Part shown: positions 60,408 to 64,000 of the stretch, in pieces | Layout of the letters: the number at the start of each line of letters is the position of its first letter | How positions within the stretch are numbered: position 1 is the first letter of the stretch | Assembly: GCF_900176515.1 (NCBI RefSeq) | Contig: NZ_FWXV01000008.1 | Location: forward strand, 310,001-374,000 | Source of the DNA: Kibdelosporangium aridum | GTDB lineage: Bacteria > Actinomycetota > Actinomycetes > Mycobacteriales > Pseudonocardiaceae | DNA: 64,000 nt | Reading direction: 5' to 3' | The notes under the pieces: model-generated | The model's database searches: none | The model's input: only the letters and a program-made list of their open reading frames with translations | Told to the model about the DNA's origin: nothing | Position numbers and translations under genes: made by a program

Positions 60408-61859
60408 ATGGATCTCATTCGGAGCAAACGATTCTCTGACCATCCGGGCTTCGAACCACGACATCAGCACAGCTCGCACAGTGATGGGGGACGGGGCGGG
60501 CAGCGTTGGTCGCTCGTGGTCGCGACCATGCTGGCGGCGCTGTTGGTGGGCGCCGACGGCACGCCATACAGGAGCACGGCGGCTGCGAGTGAGACCGCAG
60601 GCAAGAGGTTCGATGTGACCGACTATGACATCGCAATGAGCTACCAGCCGGACATCCGCACGCTTCGAGGCGTCACGGTGGTCACCGCCACGGCGACTGA
60701 AACGCTGGACAGTTTCACGCTGCACCTCAGCGAACTGACGATCCGTTCGGTCACGGTCGATTCGAAGGCAGTGACGTCCTTCGCCCGGACCGGTGCGAAG
60801 GATCTCGTCATCGTGCCGGCGACACCGATCGGCCGCGGCGCCGAGTTCCGGGTCCGCGTCGAGTACGACGGAACGCCGGGAGCCGGATGGCTGCCCACCA
60901 CGTCCGGCGGAGCCACAGCATTCATGGCAAGCCCCAGCGCGTGGTTCCCCGTCCGCGAGGATGCCAACGACAAGGCGAACTTCCACCTGTCCGGGACCGT
61001 GCCGACTGGCTGGAGCGTCGTGTCCATCGGCCAGGAGGGCCCGGTGCGGCACGAATCCAGCACAACCACGTTCCGCTGGACGGAGCCGAACGTCGACCCC
61101 GCTCACATCGCCGTGTCCATCGACCGCTTCACGATCGAACGGTCGGCGTTGGCCGACGGAACCCCGGTGGTCAACGCCTACGCGCCAGGACTGCGGGAAT
61201 CGACCAAACCGCTGGCGGACCGGTTGCCGGAGATCCTCGACTTCCTTTCCGGCGCGTTCGGCCGCTACCCGTACCGGGCGGGCGGCAACGTTTTCGTCCA
61301 TGTCAACGACGACGGGCCGGCGACCGCGCCGCAGACCCGGCCGGTATACCTCGGCGCCGGCAACACGCGGTACATGACCCTCGACGCAGTCGTCCACGAG
61401 CAAGCTCACCAGTGGTACGGGATTTCGACCGCTCCCCGCCAGCCGGAGGACAACTGTCTGTCCGAGTGCTTCGCCGTCTACGCCACCTGGCTGTGGGACG
61501 AGGCCAAAACCGGTGTCGGCCTCGATGCCCGCTACCGCGACCAGGTCAACACCAACAAAGGCAATCCGGGCTTCTGGAAGGAACTCCACCGCCCTGACCA
61601 GGCGCCAGGGCTGAACATCTACGACAAAGGCCCGCTCGCCCTGCACGCGCTGCGCCGGCAGGTTGGAGACAAGGCGTTCCACCGGCTGATCAAGCAGTGG
61701 CCGCAGCAACACCGCGGTGACTACGCCGACTGGCCGCAGTTCGAGACGTTCGCGGAGAAGGTCACCGGACAGGACCTCACCGGCTTCTTCCACGCGTGGT
61801 TCCGCAGCGCGACGCTACCCGCGGACAAGTACCTCTGGCCCGGCAGGCTGCAGCCGTAG
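60408..61859 (+). CDS. secreted M1-like metallopeptidase lacking the GAMEN Glu
   Basis: 483 residues. N-terminal positively charged and hydrophobic segment (about 30-50, WSLVVATMLAALLVGAD) for export. VVHEQAHQWYG gives the HExxH zinc motif and LSECFAVYATWLW the third ligand Glu, the core of M1 aminopeptidases; domain length is normal. In the usual GAMEN/ALETQTRP position this protein reads ATAPQTRPVY: the Glu that binds the free N-terminus is replaced, so it may not be an aminopeptidase. ATG at 60408 has GAGG nine bases upstream. It lies between MerR and LLM genes in the same direction, with no sign of an operon. Confidence 0.78.
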   Translation: MDLIRSKRFSDHPGFEPRHQHSSHSDGGRGGQRWSLVVATMLAALLVGADGTPYRSTAAASETAGKRFDVTDYDIAMSYQPDIRTLRGVTVVTATATETLDSFTLHLSELTIRSVTVDSKAVTSFARTGAKDLVIVPATPIGRGAEFRVRVEYDGTPGAGWLPTTSGGATAFMASPSAWFPVREDANDKANFHLSGTVPTGWSVVSIGQEGPVRHESSTTTFRWTEPNVDPAHIAVSIDRFTIERSALADGTPVVNAYAPGLRESTKPLADRLPEILDFLSGAFGRYPYRAGGNVFVHVNDDGPATAPQTRPVYLGAGNTRYMTLDAVVHEQAHQWYGISTAPRQPEDNCLSECFAVYATWLWDEAKTGVGLDARYRDQVNTNKGNPGFWKELHRPDQAPGLNIYDKGPLALHALRRQVGDKAFHRLIKQWPQQHRGDYADWPQFETFAEKVTGQDLTGFFHAWFRSATLPADKYLWPGRLQP

Positions 61860-61983
61860 CCAATGTGGCAGGTTCGAGCCAACTTTCGGGCGCGAGCAAG
61901 GGGTTTGTGCTTCCTGGCTGAGTGTTCCTGTCGAAATGCCTTCTGGCGCAAGGAAGATCGGCGCAGGCCGTTACAGTGAACTG

Positions 61984-62877
61984 ATGCGAATTGGACTCGG
62001 CGTTGATGAGATGGGGCCGTCCCTTGAGACGGTCGTCGACCGGTTCCGGGCCGCGGCCGCGACTGGCCTTGCCGGGGTTTGGCTGGCGCAGCGCACCGGC
62101 CGGGACGCGCTCACCACACTGGCGGTCGCCGGACGTCAGGTGCCGGGCATCGAACTCGGTACCGCGGTGGTGCCGACCTACCCCAGGCACCCGCTTTCCC
62201 TTGCCGCGCAAGCGCTGACCGTCCAGGAAGCCGTCGGCAACCGGCTGACCCTGGGACTCGGAGTCAGCCACCGGCACATCATCGAAGACCAGTACGGGTA
62301 TTCCTTCGACCGGCCCGCCCGGCATCTCCGCGAATACCTGTCCGCATTGGTTCCATTGCTGCGCGGTGAGAGCGTCAGCTACAAGGGCGAGACGCTGAAG
62401 GCCGTTGGCGCGGTTGACATCCCAGCGGTCGCACCGCCGTCTGTGCTCGTTGGCGCGCTCGGCCCGGCAATGTTGCGAGCGGCCGGAGAGTTGGCTGACG
62501 GCACCATCGCGACATGGGCCACCGCAACCGGTCTTGCCGACTACGTCGTGCCTACGATCACCCGAGCGGCGGGCAGGAACGTACCTCGTGTAGTCGCTGC
62601 CACAGTCGCCTGTGTCACGTCCCATGAGGACGATCGCCGGGCGTGGGTCGCCGAGAACTTCGGGATGGTCGGACAGCTGCCCAGCTACCGCGCCATGCTC
62701 GACCGAAGTCAGGCGGCCGGCCCCGAGGACGCGGTGCTCGTCGGTGATGAAACCACTGTCGAGCACCAGATCCGTCAGCTGTTCGATGCCGGCGCGACCG
62801 AACTCGTCGTGATGCCCCTCGGCTCGCAAGACGAGCAGACCCGCACCATCGGCCTTCTGGCCGATCTGGCCGGATAG
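61984..62877 (+). CDS. LLM-class flavin/F420-dependent oxidoreductase
   Basis: 297 residues with the luciferase-like monooxygenase TIM-barrel pattern: RIGLGVDEMG at the start, RQVPGIELGTAVVPTYPRHP, RLTLGLGVSHRHIIED and VLVGALGPAMLRAAGELADG, where F420 or FMN is held. Such enzymes reduce or oxidise diverse substrates. TACAGT at 61972-61977 stands seven bases before the ATG, a -10 element spacing that points to a leaderless transcript. It ends before a hairpin facing the convergent secreted lyase. Substrate and cofactor are not determined. Confidence 0.85.
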   Translation: MRIGLGVDEMGPSLETVVDRFRAAAATGLAGVWLAQRTGRDALTTLAVAGRQVPGIELGTAVVPTYPRHPLSLAAQALTVQEAVGNRLTLGLGVSHRHIIEDQYGYSFDRPARHLREYLSALVPLLRGESVSYKGETLKAVGAVDIPAVAPPSVLVGALGPAMLRAAGELADGTIATWATATGLADYVVPTITRAAGRNVPRVVAATVACVTSHEDDRRAWVAENFGMVGQLPSYRAMLDRSQAAGPEDAVLVGDETTVEHQIRQLFDAGATELVVMPLGSQDEQTRTIGLLADLAG

Positions 62878-62903
62878 GACGCCGGCTCTGCGAAGCGCGA
62901 ACA

Positions 62904-62933
62904 CCCCGGCCCGGACCAGCGTCCGAGCCGGGG
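62904..62933. terminator. bidirectional hairpin terminator
   Basis: A 13-base stem (62904-62916 with 62921-62933, one C-A mismatch) with a 4-base loop between the convergent LLM and secreted lyase genes. Confidence 0.7.
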
Positions 62934-62950
62934 CTGAGTCCTGCTGCCGA

Positions 62951-63613
62951 CTACTTCCGGTAGAAGTGCACGTTGCGCCACTGGTGCTCGGCACCCGCGG
63001 TCTTCAATGTGCCGTACACGCCGTACTTGAAGTAGTGATCGCCTTTGGGCCCGTTGTTCGTGTGCACGTGTTTGCCGTTGATGTAGATGGAGTAACTGCC
63101 GCCGGTGGCGGTGGCGTTGTGGGTGACGTTGATGCGTACCCACTTGCCGTAGATGTTGCTGATCAGGTCTTTGCCCCCGCCTCGGAGGGTGCCCCCGTTC
63201 TTCGAGAAGGACCTGATCATCAGCGTGGTGGCGCCGTCACCGTCGTTGCCGAAGATCTGCATGGCGCTTTCGTCGTCGGTGCCTGCGGTGACCTTGAGTT
63301 CGCCCTCGAACTGCCGCTGGCCGGTCCGGTAGTTGTCCTGAACCCGGACCTCGACTCGGTTGGACCCGTTGTTGAAGAGTTTGAAGGTCTGTACCCCGCC
63401 GGACCGTGAGTAGGATCCGCCAGGCCCGGATGCGCTGGTGGTGCTGCTCGGGTAGCTCGTCATTTCGCCGCGGCTCTGAATCTGCAGGTTCCACGAGGGG
63501 TTGTGTTCCTGCCAACCGCTGCCCACCGGACCGGCGAAGGCGCTGGGCTGGACGAGAACGACCGTCAAAACGGCAGTGCCGGCGATCGCGGCAATTCTTC
63601 GTGTCACACGCAT
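62951..63613 (-). CDS. secreted PL7/PL20-like polysaccharide lyase family protein
   Basis: 220 residues: signal peptide (RRIAAIAGTAVLTVVLV, cleavage after AFA) and a single jelly-roll domain. Three segments line up with the active-site blocks of alginate/glucuronan lyases of families PL7 and PL20: RVEVR for the RSELR block, MQIFGND where the QIH/QIV block is expected (with Phe instead of His/Val), and HYFKYGVYG for YFKAGxYxQ. A lyase that breaks uronic-acid polymers, or a lectin that kept the fold, are both possible. Convergent with the LLM gene; a terminator lies between. Confidence 0.6.
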   Translation of the reverse strand: MRVTRRIAAIAGTAVLTVVLVQPSAFAGPVGSGWQEHNPSWNLQIQSRGEMTSYPSSTTSASGPGGSYSRSGGVQTFKLFNNGSNRVEVRVQDNYRTGQRQFEGELKVTAGTDDESAMQIFGNDGDGATTLMIRSFSKNGGTLRGGGKDLISNIYGKWVRINVTHNATATGGSYSIYINGKHVHTNNGPKGDHYFKYGVYGTLKTAGAEHQWRNVHFYRK

Positions 63614-63766
63614 GGTGCTCCTTGTGTCGCATTGCAGGGATACACACAGCGGCGGAAACCCGAGTGTCGCCTATATCCGAGCGCCGCGCCAACGTCCCTG
63701 CTTGCGGTCCCCGCAGGTCCTTCCGTGCGGCACGATGACCAAATCCGCACACCGTAAGGAGACAGC

Positions 63767-64000
63767 ATGGTCGACAGGTTCAACCCGCCCGGAATGTGGC
63801 AGCCGAACGGCCGTGCCTTCTCCCAGGGAGTCGTCCAGGGAGAAGGAGCCGTCGTTCACGTCACGGGGCAGGTGGCGTGGGACGAACACGGCAACGTTGT
63901 CGGTGCCGGGGATGTCGGGACACAGATGGACAAGGCAATCGACAACATCCGGATGGTCCTCGACGAGGTCGGCGGGAGGCTCGCCGACATCGTGTCCCTG
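63767..64000 (+). CDS. RidA/YjgF-family protein (3' end missing)
   Basis: The first 78 residues run to the window end without a stop. The order VDRFNPPGMW, FSQGVVQGEGAVVHVTGQVAWDEHGNV and AIDNIRMVLDEVGG is the typical Rid start, in which the beta-sheet carries the substrate pocket; RidA proteins deaminate reactive 2-aminoacrylate intermediates, while other family members have different roles. TAAGGAGA precedes the ATG by five bases. Not enough sequence to tell which subfamily this is. Confidence 0.8.
   Translation, partial: MVDRFNPPGMWQPNGRAFSQGVVQGEGAVVHVTGQVAWDEHGNVVGAGDVGTQMDKAIDNIRMVLDEVGGRLADIVSL

Noticed and set aside
1..64000. CRISPR arrays, tRNA or rRNA genes, insertion sequences
   Set aside because: No regularly spaced repeats with unique spacers, no cloverleaf-like stretches ending in CCA, and no transposase genes or terminal inverted repeats were seen.

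Overview
The window is high-GC DNA (codon third positions overwhelmingly G or C) from a filamentous actinomycete. Several features are typical of Pseudonocardiales-type or Streptomyces-like soil bacteria: a conservon (soluble ATPase / roadblock / DUF742 / GTPase), Ser/Thr kinases with FHA or nSTAND/WD40 domains, a Methyltransf_19 methyltransferase, many secreted glycosidases, an F420/LLM-type oxidoreductase and a lanthipeptide cluster. No rRNA, tRNA, CRISPR array or insertion sequence was seen, so the genus cannot be fixed from this stretch. Gene density is high, with many 4-base stop/start overlaps. || Layout. 1-5.3 kb: the end of an operon joining a sulfonate-type ABC binding protein (cut by the window edge), a sulfatase and two secreted glycosidases, probably for a sulfated glycan. 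5.4-7.2 kb: divergent LysR regulator and SDR dehydrogenase. 7.3-9.6 kb: a membrane/repeat protein and a lipoprotein SGNH hydrolase facing each other across a strong hairpin. 9.8-12.3 kb: response regulator, sensor kinase and GerMN lipoprotein, a miniature of the MtrAB-LpqB layout. 12.3-14.3 kb: an acyltransferase-3 and a flavodoxin-like reductase. 14.5-17.4 kb: a type II NADH dehydrogenase with a membrane module, coupled to a membrane protein carrying three more copies of that module. || 17.5-22.2 kb: a class I lanthipeptide cluster (lanA, lanB, lanC) whose precursor has an F-D-L-D leader motif and a Cys/Thr/Ser-rich C-terminus. 22.6-24.1 kb: a small membrane protein and a quinone-oxidoreductase-like MDR enzyme. 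24.2-25.8 kb: a three-gene operon of unknown small protein, ECF sigma factor and a zinc-ribbon protein ending in an Hsp70 substrate-binding-like domain, probably a new kind of sigma control unit. 25.9-28.6 kb: a HelD/HelR-type RNA polymerase-associated helicase divergent from a TetR regulator with two operator dyads between. 29.2-33.4 kb: a conservon followed by a StyA-type flavin monooxygenase. 33.5-42.2 kb: a GH5 glycosidase, a TetR/crotonase/acyl-CoA ligase operon, a GH78 rhamnosidase and a decayed remnant of another glycosidase. || 42.2-51.6 kb: a conserved hypothetical, a VOC protein, a giant kinase-nSTAND-WD40 protein, a CHAP-domain protein, an FHA-kinase and an FHA regulator. 51.7-64 kb: small membrane proteins, a beta-helix protein and a GH16 hydrolase sharing a divergent control region with two GGGACCGGTCCC palindromes, then GNAT, lipoprotein, methyltransferase, MerR, M1-like peptidase, LLM oxidoreductase, a PL7-like secreted lyase, and a RidA-family gene cut by the window end. 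|| Two themes recur: secreted carbohydrate-active enzymes under palindromic operators, and signalling modules (ECF, conservon, FHA/STPK, two-component). The most novel-looking units are the sigma/Hsp70-SBD operon, the minimal FDLD-type lanthipeptide cluster, the NDH-2 plus repeat-membrane pair, and a shared GGGAC-N2-GTCCC motif in the 49-58 kb region.
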